64,000 bases of DNA from Centrapalus pauciflorus (lineage: Eukaryota; Streptophyta; Magnoliopsida; Asterales; Asteraceae): NCBI GenBank assembly GCA_020465985.1, contig JAANYP010002780.1, positions 1-64,000 of the forward strand, in the 5' to 3' direction. Below, in pieces: positions 27,543-39,631 of this stretch. Under the pieces are notes generated by a model. The model was not told the origin of the DNA and did no database searches. It saw only the letters and a list, made by a program, of their open reading frames with translations. A program made the position numbers and the translations under genes. Each line of letters starts with the position of its first letter. Positions within the stretch are counted from its first letter, which is position 1.

Positions 27543-28025
27543 TTGGTCTTCCTCTCCTCGATCTTACCTTCCACTGTCAAATTAAGATTGCACTCTTTGG
27601 ACGAGTGTCGTAATTGGTCTTCTTAATTTGTACGTGTCCAAACCACCTTAACCTTAGTTCTCTTAGTTTTTCGATTATCTTTGTGACTCCGAAAGTATTT
27701 TTTTAATGGCCTCATTCAGAATTCTATCTATAACAAGGTCTAACCGCATGTCCATCTTAACATCTTCCACTCTGTTAATTCTATCCTTCTTTCAAGGTTC
27801 AATCTGCTCGCTCAGCCAACATTTCGCTCCATACAACATAACGGGTCTTACCGCTACCACGTAGAATATTTACCTTTTAGTTTTAGTGGTATCTTCTTAT
27901 CACAAAGTACTCTTGCTACAACTCTCCATTTTGCTCATTTTGTCTTGATGCAATGGGAGATATCTGCCTCTACATCTCCATGTTTATGAATAATAAATCT
28001 TAAATATTTAAAATTCTCACTAGGT
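27543..28025 (-). pseudogene. 3' remnant of an RTE-type LINE (non-LTR retrotransposon)
   Basis: Minus-strand translation gives, in order, FKIFRFIIHKHGDVEADISH, then RVLCDKKIPLKLKGK, then PLCCMERNVG, and finally EKLRELRLRWFGHVQIKK near 27620-27660, with GRPRL beyond. This is the well-known C-terminal part of plant RTE-class reverse transcriptases (FRYLGSIIQ, LCDRRMPLKLKGKFY, RLRWFGHVQRR). It is broken by in-frame stops and at least two frameshifts, and everything upstream of this tail is missing. Such 5' truncation is normal for LINEs. Not functional. Confidence 0.87.
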
Positions 28026-28559
28026 TGAATTGGAATACAACAAATCCAACAATTTAATTGTCCAAGAATTGAGTCACATACTTATGTTAAGAAACTGGTT
28101 TTGCGAGTTATAAAAATTTAAAATTTCATTTTCTTAAAAATTTAGTACTTAAAAAAAATTCAAGTGAAAAGGATGTTGTGTTATAGTATTTTGTCCGATA
28201 GGATGTATCCTTACCAAATCATAACTATACACAACTGGCGGTGTTTAAAGAAATATGGACCGTCGGATCTTGATAGATTAATCGTGGATCGTTAATAATG
28301 ATGTAATTAATCGTAGAATGCAAATATTCAGGCATTCCACTATATTTGTATACGAGATTCTGAAAATACTCTTAATTTTCAAATAACAGTAAACAAATAT
28401 TTCCGTTGTAGTTAAATATCACAATTTACGCATCAAATCATTAAGTATGATGCTTTCCTTTGATTTTTTTAACCCCCAGTTTTTTTTCTATCTGTCTATC
28501 TACTTGTGACATTTAAATTTGATTGCTACAATTTTTAATACTGAAATCAACTCTTATGT

Positions 28560-28880
28560 AGGAATTGAAATTTAATCCTCTTCCGATGGCTGCAAGAAAA
28601 ATTAAATTGGTGTCAAACAGGTTGACTCCACCTGTGTTGATTAGGGCAAATCTAGAAAATTTCGGATATCTGATTCAGATAGCAAAAATTACTATCCAAA
28701 ATTTCAAATATCCGAAATTCGGATATCCCGGTTTTCAAAATCCCTAATGAAGAAGCTACACCGGCGTTAAGGGAGATTGAGGAGTTTGTTGGTCGGACTT
28801 CAAGGCATGCGGTTAAAGGGAAAAATGAGTGTTTTTCTTTTTCTTTTAGGGAGACTGATTGTGGTAAAATGGTAAATAAA
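28560..28880 (+). pseudogene. Unidentified gene fragment interrupted by a repeat
   Basis: A coding-like start (residues MAARKIKLVSNRLTPPVLI) at 28587 runs into a repeat block of TATCCGAAATTCGGATATCC phrases (about 28660-28740). After it, coding-like text resumes: EEATPALREIEEFVGRTSRH, then AVKGKNECFSFSFRETDCG (28747-28865). Codon texture differs sharply from the AT-rich surroundings. I do not recognise the protein. The repeat block is the same kind as at 7470-7930, so an insertion probably split the fragment. Confidence 0.4.
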
Positions 28881-30400
28881 CAAACAATAAAAGTTTGATC
28901 CGATAAATGACTTAAAATAAAAAATATTTGATATCTTCATCATTATACGTGTATATTAATCTAAACAAATATAAATATACATTGTATAATTATAAGATAT
29001 TTAATAAAAAAAAATTAAACAAATATAAATATACATTGTATAAAGATTCTTATATAAGATTTTGATGCATCTATGAGATTTTGAGGGGTTTGCTTCATCC
29101 ATTAAGTTATTTCATGATCATGGGTGTAGTGTGTTTTGATCGTTCGGAGAGTTTCGTTTGTCGTTTGGTTTCGATCGGTTTGTTTTCGTTGTGTTTTGTT
29201 GTTTCAATTGTTCAATAGTCGTGTGATTATGAAATATATTATGTTTTGGGGTTAGCATTTTATTAATTATCAATAAACTTATGTTTTCACTATTTTAGAC
29301 ACAAAAAAAAAATGATTTGTATAAAATTATGATAATCATCCCAAAATTTAATAGAGATTATAGAATCAAATTATTAATTCTTTGTTATTTTAGTCCCTTT
29401 GTTTTAGCCTTTTAGGTCCATTAGCCAAGTAATTAATGATCCATACAAATATATATAATAATCAAAATCTATCTGTCTATTTATAAATTATTGTAGTACA
29501 AACACATAACATGCATGATAAAAAAAAAAGAAAAAAGAAAATAGAATTGGCATTATCCATCCATAATAATGCATATGTACATGTTCCATAAAAAAATTTA
29601 AAAACTAAATTTAAGCAACATACTATTCATTTAGTAACACTTGTATTATACAAATTACAAACCAAAAAACAACTCAACTTATAATAAAACACAGAAATTT
29701 GGTGGCATATAAACTTCACCTGCATATGCTGCAAGTTATTTTTGAATCATGACACAACTTCACTTATTTTTTGTCTAATCAAGATCAACTGATGTACCGA
29801 ATTTCCGATCAAAAAACATTCTTGTTGAGTTAGAAATTTATACTAATTTTATCGACTAGAAGTGGAATCAAATTTCAAATATATTTACTAGTTAATAAAC
29901 CAAAGGAACATTATAATATGTTTTTTTTTCAAAGATAGTTTTGGATTTTTTTGTAATTTACATTTCAAATTCTGCATTTGGTTTGAAGATTATAGTAAAT
30001 ATTTAAAATCCAGGATTTCAACGATCCCGCCATCCATTATTAACTGAAAACCCAACCCCAAAATCCCGATCTGTAAAGTGCTGGAAACCCCACGCAATCA
30101 AACATGGATTCAAATGCATATGAAAATACCATACTAAATGCAATTTTCCCAAAAAAAATTTCCACGAACCAAACGCCCATTTGCTTCTTCTGTACATGCA
30201 ATATCACATTCAAAAAACAAGCTCTCCTCTCACTTCCTTATTGGATTATTACAACAAATGTTTGTCTCTAAAGATAATGCATTTGCATACAAGAATCATA
30301 CATATAAAATAGATTACAAGAAGAAGCCCCCCAATAAACCAAAAAAAAAAAAAAAATTACCACCATGTGCACGAAACAAGTGTGAAGCGGCACCACCACA
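28881..30400. other. Intergenic, including the 3' region of ERDL6
   Basis: AT-rich and without gene-like frames. The ERDL6 3' UTR probably lies in about 30150-30400, but no polyadenylation signal could be assigned with confidence. Confidence 0.45.
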
Positions 30401-33400
30401 TTATCTTAGCGAAAACTGGATCTCCTCCAATGTTTTGCCCTTTGTTTCTGGTACCAAAACGGCTGCAAACACGACTGTTGCAGCACACATGAGCATGTAC
30501 AGAGTGAAGGTTCCTGTCAAAACCAAAATAAACCGATTATAATGGATCATGCATAGTTGGTTACAAATTAATGACCCTATATAATATTAGGTGCATTTCT
30601 TGTTTAGATAGATATAGATAGATTGGTAACTCATCCCACATGTGGGAACATATATAACTTGTCACACATGGATGTAGAATGAAAATTCCAAACATCTTAT
30701 AAGCATTTATGGCACATTTGGTAATCTGAGATACTGAAATTTTGTGGGTTTACAAACTTCTTAAAATAGATTTAATTCTCAATTGAATGGAATGGAAATG
30801 TCAATAGATGAGTTTTCATTGTTTTTCCTTCTTTTTATGTCAATATTTATTTATGTATCATCATAATTCATCAAAAAAGTTCGTAAATTCAAACAATTTA
30901 CATTCTCTCGATTACCTTATACCAAACATGCCTTAATTTATGTGCTAACAAGAACTTCCATCATGGTTTATAAGTTGATCTATGGAATTATTGGGGTAGC
31001 CTATTGCTTTGGCTCTTTGTGTTGCATATTTAGATAGAGAAGATAGAGAGAATGTGTATATATATAACCTCCACTACTCCATGCTAAAAGCAAAGGTGCA
31101 GTCATTGTAATCAGCCAGGCGATGAACCAATTGGCTAATGTTGATACACTCCCAGCAAGACCTTTTATATTGACGGGAAGAATCTGCAACACGAGGAACA
31201 ACCAATTTGAAACCATTCAGCAATGAATGTGTAAGACAGCTAACAAAACATCAAAAAAGAAAAAATCCACTTGCAAACATTTTATTGATATTAAGAAATA
31301 TATTTTATATACAAGAGCATAGGCAAACTGGCTGGTTAAGTTGTATATGTCAGCTATGGGAATGATAATATTTTTAATCACAAATAGCAATAGCATGTGG
31401 TAGGTTATATATAATTACCTCAGACATTATAAGCCATGGGATTGGCCCCATTCCAAGAGAAAACCCAATTACCATTCCCTATCGAAGCAGTATGGTTAAA
31501 CAAGATAAGAACTTCAGGAAAAACATCAACCATCAGCATACTATGTTGTGACAAGAATACAAACATACCACAACTCCAACTACCGATAAGATGCCCATTG
31601 CACTATACAAGGAACTACCGTCTTCCACAAATCCCTGAGATGTTTTCCAAAGTATTTTAACGAAATGATCGTATAATAGAACACATTATTTGTTCCTACC
31701 TTACACACCCTCAACGGGAATCTTTTCCAAAAATATATCATGGGGATATTTAAATTGTATACCTTGACGAAGAAGGAAGCAGCAACAACTATGAGACTGA
31801 GAGTCATTCCAGCAGACGAAACCTAAACAAAGAAAATTTCCACGTTTAAGTTGGTCTAGATAGAAATGTTTGTGGTATGAAATAACATAAGTTCCCTTAC
31901 AATTAGCAGAATCCGACGGCCTGTTTTGTCAACCAACCATGTGGAAACTGCTGTTGCGATAACCTAAATTGTGCAATATTCTTGTTATATAGTTTTTTAA
32001 ATTGCAAATTTATATTGGAGAGTGGAAATAATAAAAAGTAGACTTGATGCTTACTTGAATAGCACCAAGTCCAAATGTAGCAGCATCACTGCTAGAGATT
32101 CCTGTCCGGTTAAAGGAATCAAATTAACACATGTATTTAATATAAAAACAGCCTAGTGAATACTGACCTGCTGATAGAAAAATGTTGCTGGAATAGAAGA
32201 GAACGCCGTTGATTCCGCTTAGCTGCTGAAGAACAAGTAACCCAATTCCGATCTGCAGGAAATGAAGCATCCGAAAGATAATGTTTATTAGTACGAGAAA
32301 ACAGAGAGAAAGAATAGAACATACAATTACATACCATCAGAGGGAACCAATATCTTCTTTGTTTGAGATCCGAAAAACGAATTGCACTTCTTCTGTTTGA
32401 TGATGCTAGAGACCTCTGAAAAATGCAAACCATTGGTCACTCATATGACATATCAGGCTTCAAAAAGAATAAAAGATAAAAGATGAGTTGATGGAGTGCT
32501 TTTCAGGATCAACTGGTGTATACAATAAGAAGAGATTGTTTGATGAACATACATCGTAAGAAATTTCCCAGAATTAGTAGTCTCATGGCAAATAAAATTA
32601 AGAGATTCACCTTGATTTCATTTACTTCGACAGTAATATCAGTATCAAAACCACGGAGAACTTGCAAAGAGGATTCAAAATCATCAGTCATGCCCATCTT
32701 TGCCTGGAAGATTGACACAACGTTGCCAAGTAGTCATTAGTATTGAATAGAGCTGGAAAAACGGGCGATTAAGGCAGGTTAGGCTGCGAGTCAAAACTGA
32801 TAGTTCTTGATCATGGTGTGAGCCACCAACACTTCTTTTATCATTTCTTGTAAAAGTTACAAATAATTAATGAATTGGAATTAACTTACAACAATTACAC
32901 TATCAAAATAACAATATAACTTGTTCAGGAAAATCGATTTAGGAGGTTTGTGAACCTTTTTATTAGTTGACCTTGCAGTCAAACCCAGGCCCATACAATG
33001 CCCAGCAAGCCATGACTAGTGCCATTCAAACAATCCCTTTGGGAGGTGGGTGGCCCCCAAGAGTTGAAACTGAGGTAGATACGAACCAGGGGCAACTCAG
33101 CGACTCCTTTGGAGTGCTTTCAACCCGGGCCATCTACATCACCATTTTGGTTTAGATTTGTTAATATCTGAATACACTTTGGCTCTTTTTGACCCATATA
33201 AGCCATTTGACACATTTACTTTTTATATGCTTTCTTCTATTTCACCTGTTTTACCCATCATATCAATAAAATGCATTTCAGATTCACCTGATTACATATT
33301 TAATAGGTTGAAAGTGCCAGCTCTGAGTTAACAACAAATTCCAATCACAGAAACACTTCATTAAGCTTACCAGCCACCGAGGAGATTCCGGGATAAAGAA

Positions 33401-34900
33401 GAGACCAGGTATCAATATTAGACAGGGCAAGATTCCTGGAAAAGGAAACACATTAACCATCATGGCAATTTTTATCCAATTCTACAGGACTATAGTATAC
33501 AATTACCCAAAATTGCAAGCATTCTCCAATCAACAAGAAGTCCCAGCAAATAAGCAAGCATTATCCCAATTGTGACAGACAGCTATAAACACAAAATGAT
33601 CAGAATTATGAGGTGATCAAATTATAGCACCATAGATACACATACTGATTTGTGAGTAAAGTTACCTACCTGATTTACAGAACCTAGCCCCCCTCTCATG
33701 TTTTGAGGTGCTATCTCAGCAATATAGACTGGAACCTTTATATTACAACCAATAACACAAATTATACAATTATTACTTTTAAAAAACAATCTCTTTCTAA
33801 AACAAATGTTAGGCGGATAAAGTTACCGTATATGATATAATCCCAACACCAAATCCTTCCAATAACCTTCCCATGTAAAGAAACGATGTATCCTTTGGGA
33901 TGAAAAAAGAGCACAGCAGTTATTAATATGTTAGGCTTCTAAGTAACTGTAAATCCAAGAAGCCATTAAATGGTCGTCTATTGGGATCTTACTTTGGCAA
34001 ATGATATACAAAGCCAGCCGATTATATTAGGGATAGCTGCAATCATCAAAGACTGCAATTTTGAAGGCAGATATTAAAATTGTCATGTATGCAAAACAAG
34101 TATAATTTCAGCTTCAATAACAATTTTTGCATCTTGGATGTTTTCAATCTACTGCATTTATATAACTCAATTCAGCAGAAACATTTTAGATCAAAAACGA
34201 AGGAGGGAAAGAAGCATACTCCTTTTCGTCCAATGTACTCTGCAATTTGACCACTGGCTATTGCACCAACCATGGCACCCACATTTGATAGAGAACCAAA
34301 CAAAGAGAACTGAAAAGTGAAAAGCAAAACCCAAAATTTGAAATCACTTCAAGTTGATTACAGGATACAAACGACTAACAAAAGAAATTGATTGGCAAGC
34401 AAACCTCTGAAACCGAAAGTTTAAGATCACGAGTAATAGCAACTTGTGTAGGTGAAGAATAACCACCCTGAAAGCACAAGAAACATCAAACAAAAATTGA
34501 ATGACATTATTCGCACCACCATTAATAAATTACTCTACTTTTCTAGATGTGGCTTAAGTCGATCTTCAACTTGATAATCGACATAGATCTTACGAAATTT
34601 GGTTAATTTTGAGCTAATTACATTAAGATCATAAGAAGAACCAATTACAAATAGAATCAATTATCGTGAAATTTGCAACAAAATCATTAGATTACTTACA
34701 GTGAAACCGAACTGGATAGGACCTAAGGCAACGATAAGAACACAAGCAAGCACAGAAACAGAACGATCTCTGATCATCTGAGAAGAGGTCATCATACTTG
34801 ACTGCCTTGAACCCATACGGTACCAACTACCCGTATGAAGAAAAGGTTTTCTGAGATCCCTATCGGCCCTCCCATCTTCATTTTCATCCCTGAAACTCAT
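30401..34900 (-). CDS. ERDL6: ERD6-like sugar transporter (ERDL6 type), 18 exons
   Basis: A 12-span major-facilitator sugar porter; Arabidopsis ERDL6 exports glucose from the vacuole. Exons in reading order: 34900-34700, 34467-34405, 34309-34220, 34052-33993, 33892-33827, 33735-33670, 33582-33507, 33435-33371, 32703-32611, 32415-32335, 32252-32168, 32101-32055, 31963-31901, 31822-31763, 31634-31569, 31478-31419, 31183-31069, 30513-30401. All junctions are GT-AG and in phase, giving 489 residues, against about 487 in Arabidopsis. Signatures: N-terminal [24 protein letters not shown] 115-118, PESPRWL 223-229, QQLSG 296-300, GRR 346-348, PETKG 474-478. FGFTGGYSS at the first junction replaces the usual FGFTCGYSS. 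The gene looks intact. Confidence 0.95.
30711..30932. mobile_element. MITE in the last intron of ERDL6
   Basis: The left GGCACATTTGGTAATCTGAG and the complement of the right AAACATGCC end are similar, and ACAAACTTCTTAAAA pairs loosely with TTCGTAAATTCAAAC. The ends resemble Tourist-type GGCATGTTTGG termini. It lies wholly within the last intron (30514-31068) and does not touch splice sites. Confidence 0.6.
32940..33165. other. GC-richer insertion in the largest ERDL6 intron
   Basis: The intron 32704-33370 (667 bp) is the largest in the gene. It contains a block unlike the AT-rich rest (CCCAGGCCCATACAATGCCC, GGTGGGTGGCCCCCAAGAG, CAACCCGGGCC). It looks like a SINE or other repeat read on the minus strand, with a possible B-box-like GGTTCG, but I could not place its ends. 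Confidence 0.4.
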
Positions 34901-35559
34901 TCTTGCTTTCTTATCAATAGATCCTTCGTCCGTTCTCTTCTGGGTATGTATGATTTAAAGCAAGAAACTACATAAATCTGAGCAGAGATTGTGTACAGAA
35001 AATAGAGTATGAGCACAAGATGTTCGACGAAATGTCGAATGAGCAAAGAGGCAGCAGGGTAAATAGCGGTGGACTTTGCTGATGAGTGACAGGCGACTAA
35101 TGAAATGTAGAAGATGATGGCCTGTCTTGACTTCGTCTTGAAAGACGATAAATGATTGGATAAATATAAGGCAATCCAAATATTTTATTAAATAAAAAAT
35201 AATTTACCTATAAAAGCAACCTACTTTCGGTTTTTGGATTAAGTACTTTGATTTAAAACATTTTCATAAAAGTCCATCAATATAGACATTCATTAAAGTA
35301 AAAATTTGTTGAAGACTGCTTTTAAAATGAATGGACTTTACTTTGGTTCGTTAGACAAAAAACTTAATTACAGTTTACTAAAAAATTTAAAAATAAAATC
35401 CTAAACAATATATGATATATCTATGATACATTTCTTTAATTTTCTATACGACGAAGACGATGATGTTTATTATTATTATTATTATTATTGTTATATAAAT
35501 ACAAATTCTAGCCAAAAAAATCAAACCAAAAACACATTATTTTCACATTTTGCATACCT
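34901..35559. other. ERDL6 leader and promoter region
   Basis: The 5' leader of ERDL6 probably starts around 35080-35150 (minus strand). An AT-rich stretch follows, ending in an ATT trinucleotide run near 35468-35490. On the other side begins the gene remnant at 35560, so the two would be divergent. Confidence 0.45.
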
Positions 35560-36500
35560 ATGGAGCTCTTATACTTGCTACTAGTGGCCCTTCTACTTGT
35601 TAGCATCGTCTATTCATCCCATCTTCAAATGATATCTCGTCGTCGTCAAAAAGACCCTTTTCCCTCCAAATTATTCACATGTCTTTGCAACGAAGAATTA
35701 TGACGAAAGGTCTAATGTTCTAGACCTCTGGCATCCACCGCCTTCGCCTTCTACTCCGCCAATGCTAGCCCAAATCACCACCTCTAACCATCACCTTTGG
35801 TTTCCTTCTCCTCTATGGATGGCAAAAAAAACCGAACCCGACGGGGAAAACCGATCTAAACAGGGCGGCGGTTATGATATTGCTAATACCCGCCCCGTAT
35901 ACCCGATTACATAACTCGTTTAAATCCCCGAATACCCCGATTACTTTTAATAGCAACATGCTATTTATATTGTATATATATATATATTATATATAAAAGA
36001 TGAACAATTTTATCTATTTTATATATTATACATTAAAATTATTACGTATAATTTAACAAACTTATTTATTTACATATAATTTAATGAAATAATGTTTTTT
36101 TCTTTATCATTTGATAGATATTACAAATTTAATTTAATATTAGTATTGAAATTTTAACATGCATGGACGTTTTATGCTTAAATTATGAACCACATGATTA
36201 ATTTTCATATCATTGATTTATAAATGGGTTACCCGATTCCCCGCGGACCCGATGGGGACCCCGTTTAGTCCCCGCGGTTTTTTTAAAAACGGGGACGGTA
36301 TTTACATTTCTCGCGCCGAACCCGCCCCGTTGCCATCCCTATCCTCCCCCTTCTTTTGAAAAATTTTGGATCATCAAATGAGCACAATGTAAAGCAGATT
36401 GAAATCAAAGCCAGAGTAGACGAAAACCTTCTGAAATCAATGTTGGCTACTTCTCTCATTTCATTACATGAAGGTGATTCTTTTAACCATAGATTTTGTA
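35560..36500 (+). pseudogene. Unidentified small gene remnant split by a MITE
   Basis: Coding-like text starts at ATG 35560 with a hydrophobic stretch (MELLYLLLVALLLVSIVYSS), which could be a signal peptide or membrane anchor. That frame closes after 47 codons. Shifting frame near 35680 restores coding-like text: HVFATKNYDERSNVLDLWHP, then PPSPSTPPMLAQITTSNHHL. At 35816 a MITE of about 520 bp interrupts it. Beyond the MITE, text such as IEIKARVDENLLKSMLATSL (from about 36393) may be a further exon. I do not recognise the family. The frameshift plus insertion suggests a dead gene; a short expressed peptide from the first frame cannot be excluded. Confidence 0.42.
35817..36338. mobile_element. 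MITE with GGATGGCA ends, 522 bp
   Basis: The left end is GGATGGCAA and the right end is TTGCCATCC. GC-rich subterminal blocks pair (CCGAACCCGACGGGG on the left, CCCGCCCCGTTGCCATCC on the right). CTAT is present directly on both sides (35813-35816 and 36339-36342). A partial relative lies at 21365-21482. Non-coding. Confidence 0.7.
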
Positions 36501-37352
36501 TGATGTTATGCATCTAAATTCGTTTATAAATAGATAGGAATAATTCTTTCATCCATAAATTTTGAGTCATAATTCAAATTCCAAAATACACAATAAACAT
36601 TTTTCGATTCCTTTAAAAATGATCTGGTGAGCCATAAGCACCCCTAAAGGTTTCGTTTGATTTCACAATAGTTGTAAGAATCTTATTTATGGTTCGATCT
36701 TGTACGTATTAATCTTCATTTTAATTTTCATCGTCCATACATTAATGTATGGACTGTGTATATACAATAAATTCTTATTTTAATGACTAAAATTTATGTA
36801 TATTCGGTAAATTAAAGATGAAAAACATAATTTATATACCACATGGATCATTCATGTAATTCTGAAGTACACTAATGGTATTATTTATATAATAAAATTG
36901 TTCAAAAGAAATTTTAAAAATGTTTTTAACTCCAACGGTAAAAAAATTGAACAGTTGGAGGTGTGGAGCGAAGCGAACCATAGGCGTAACACAACGAAAG
37001 AGGAGACGATGTGCCTGGGAGGCATGGACCGAGACGGGGGTCGTGTTCATCAATCATCATCATGGACAGTGGCGATGGAGGTGTGGTCACGGTTTATGTG
37101 GCCCAACATGCACTTAGTTTGTAATTGTATCATTATTTTATATATATTAATTGAGCTATAGATATTTCCATATAATTATAATATATATTTCTTTTGATTC
37201 ATATTTTCATTTTTAATGTGTGCAGTGTGTGTATAAATATACGTCCCGTTACATTAAACAAGAAATTAATATTGAAGAACGTATAACTAATAAAAATTAA
37301 ACGGAAAGAGTGCCCCCTTATTATTACGTTAAAGTTTATGTTTTTTTATCCA
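36501..37352. other. Intergenic stretch with a GC-rich island
   Basis: Mostly AT-rich. Around 36950-37110 a GC-richer island is open in several frames (for example 36898-37161 on the plus strand). None resembles a known protein, and I see no splice or start context that favours one frame. Confidence 0.4.
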
Positions 37353-39236
37353 CTAGTTTATTACCCGCAGATATTTTTAATACATATAAAATATAATAAA
37401 TAAAAAGATAAAGATATGAATATTATTTTTTAAACAAAAGTATATAAGATGATATTATTATTTAGGGTAAATTACAAATTTCGTCCCTGTGGTTATAAGG
37501 AAATTACGGATAAGGTCCTTCTATAGAAGAAATTACAAATTCAATGTCTGTGGTTAACATTTTGTTACGGTTTTGGTCCTTTGACCGGTCATTATTTTTT
37601 AAATGACCATTTTACCCTTGATATAATTATAAAAATAGGTAATGAACTTTCTTTTTCATAAAATAAAGGGTAAATTACAATTTTCGTCCCTGTGGTTATA
37701 CACAAATTATGGTTATCGTCCTTTTAATGATTAAATTACGATTACAGTACTTATAGTTGGCAATTTATTATGCCTTTGGTCCTTTTGTCCAATATTTTTT
37801 TTTAAAATGACGATTTTGCCCTTTCATTATTATTTCAGTTTTGGTCCTTGATCAAATTATTTCTTTTTATTTAATTTATTAATAACTTTTTTATTTTTTT
37901 ACTATTTATTTAATATATTTACTATTTGTTAAACAAAAAATATAGTTTAAAATCAACAAAATATGTAAACTTTACATATTTATATGTATAAATTAATTTA
38001 ATTTTTTAACTTTATGAAATAATTATATATTTCATTAAGTTATAAATACAACAATTATGGGTTTCCTTAAGTTATATGTATAAGGTTTATCTGACCATTA
38101 ACTTTATGGTATAACTAAATTAAAATAGAAAACACGTTAAATTATATATTTGGTTAAGATCAGATAAAAACAAAATAATTATATTAATTTGAATAAAAAA
38201 TTATTAAATATATAAGTATTTATATGAATGTAACATATAATAAAGACAATAAATATATAAATTAAATGCATAAATAGATTCAATTTTTATAAATGAAAAG
38301 TAATATACATTTAGAAAAATAAATATATTAATAGTTCAACGTATATCTAAAATCAATATGTATGAACGATAATAATAGTATTTATAACAATAATTAACAA
38401 AAATACAACATATTAAATTAAGTCATATACAAGTTATTTTCATTGATTACTACTTAGTCATGTAAATACTTAAATCGTAACAAAATAATAATATTAATAC
38501 TATTAATAATAATATCAAATAAATAAATAAATAAATAAAACATATTGAATAACCTTTATTTCAATTGAATTTTAATAGTAATAACTAGACAATATAATGA
38601 AAAAAATAGAAAATATTTTAAATAAATAGTAAAAGAATAAAAATCTATTAATAAAATGAAATAAAAGAAATAATTTGATCAAGGACCAAAACTGAAATAA
38701 AAGTAAAAGGGTAAAATCGTCATTTTAAAAAACATATTGGACAAAGGGACTAAAGTCATAATAAATCGCCAACTATAAGTACTGTAATCGTAATTTAATC
38801 ATTAAAAGGACGATAACCATAATTTATGTATAACCACAGGGACGAAAATTGTAATTTACCCTATTATTTATTATGACCTATTAATTTTGTATATTTCTAA
38901 ATATATATGAAGATTAATTATTTTTTATATATTTTTTAAACTTTTATGATATTATCTTATAATTAATAAGTTAGTGAAATTATTAGATTTTGTTTGATTT
39001 GATTTGATTTGAATTTAAAAGTGGATTATGTTAGATTTGGATAGATTTAATTAGTAAGTTAGTAAAGTCTTAGATTTTGTTTAATTTGATTTGATTTGAA
39101 TTCAAAAGTAGATTATATCAGATTTGGTTTAAATTTGTTTATTATCTTTAAAATCTATAAATGCCACGTGTCGATTCATGATGACGACACGTGGCTTCAC
39201 CAGATATAAGTATAGTTACTCTTTTAATAGTATAGA
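37353..39236 (-). mobile_element. Helitron carrying a nested MULE
   Basis: On the minus strand the 5' end at 39236 reads TCTATACTATTAAAAGAGTA, preceded by A. The 3' end at 37353 reads CGGGTAATAAACTAG, followed by T. This is a Helitron inserted between A and T, with the typical TC start and CTAG end. Near its 5' end is a hairpin-forming pair CCACGTGTCG and CGACACGTGG (39165-39194). Without the nested MULE and its extra 9 bp the Helitron is about 480 bp, so it is non-autonomous. Confidence 0.75.
37465..38861. mobile_element. MULE-type element with tandem left ends, 1397 bp
   Basis: Flanked by a perfect 9-bp duplication, TATTATTTA (37456-37464 and 38862-38870). The right end carries a terminal inverted repeat of about 150 bp. 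Its best partner is not the outer left end but an internal copy starting at 37668 (GGGTAAATTACAATTTTCGT). The outer left end at 37465 (GGGTAAATTACAAATTTCGT) is a more diverged version of the same terminus. The interior is very AT-rich, with no transposase. MULEs with multiple terminal repeats are a known plant category. Confidence 0.85.
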
Positions 39237-39631
39237 TAGATAGATTAGTTAGTGTTTATAAGTTATAAATTATTGTTTGTTTGACTGTGTTTGTGAAAAT
39301 AAGGTTAATTTCTATATTATAAGTTTACTCTATTTTTTATTTTTTAAGAACTTTTGAGTTCTAGATTGGACGTAAATAAAAACTAGAAAATGACTGATAT
39401 ATTATGCATTCCATCAGTATTTATATCGAAAATCATAATTATAAAATGTAGATGCAATGAAACATAAATACATAATCCATGTTTAAGGAATTATTATTTA
39501 AAAATTGTATGTTTTGGTAAAATACAAGAAAATCAATTTGCAATCAATCCCGGTGTATACTTCTTTACTCTTGAATACCATGTTATTCAAATTATAATCC
39601 CTTTTATGTTTAGTTTGACATATAATCCTTA
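39237..39631. other. AT-rich intergenic sequence
   Basis: I see nothing recognisable in this stretch. Confidence 0.5.

Noticed and set aside
30138..30542. 134-codon plus-strand frame over the last ERDL6 exon
   Set aside because: Antisense to exon 18 of a gene whose 18 exons join in phase. Its remainder is lysine/proline low complexity.
36898..37161. 87-codon frame in a GC-rich island
   Set aside because: Several frames on both strands are open over the same island, and none resembles a protein. Kept only as an unexplained GC-rich patch.
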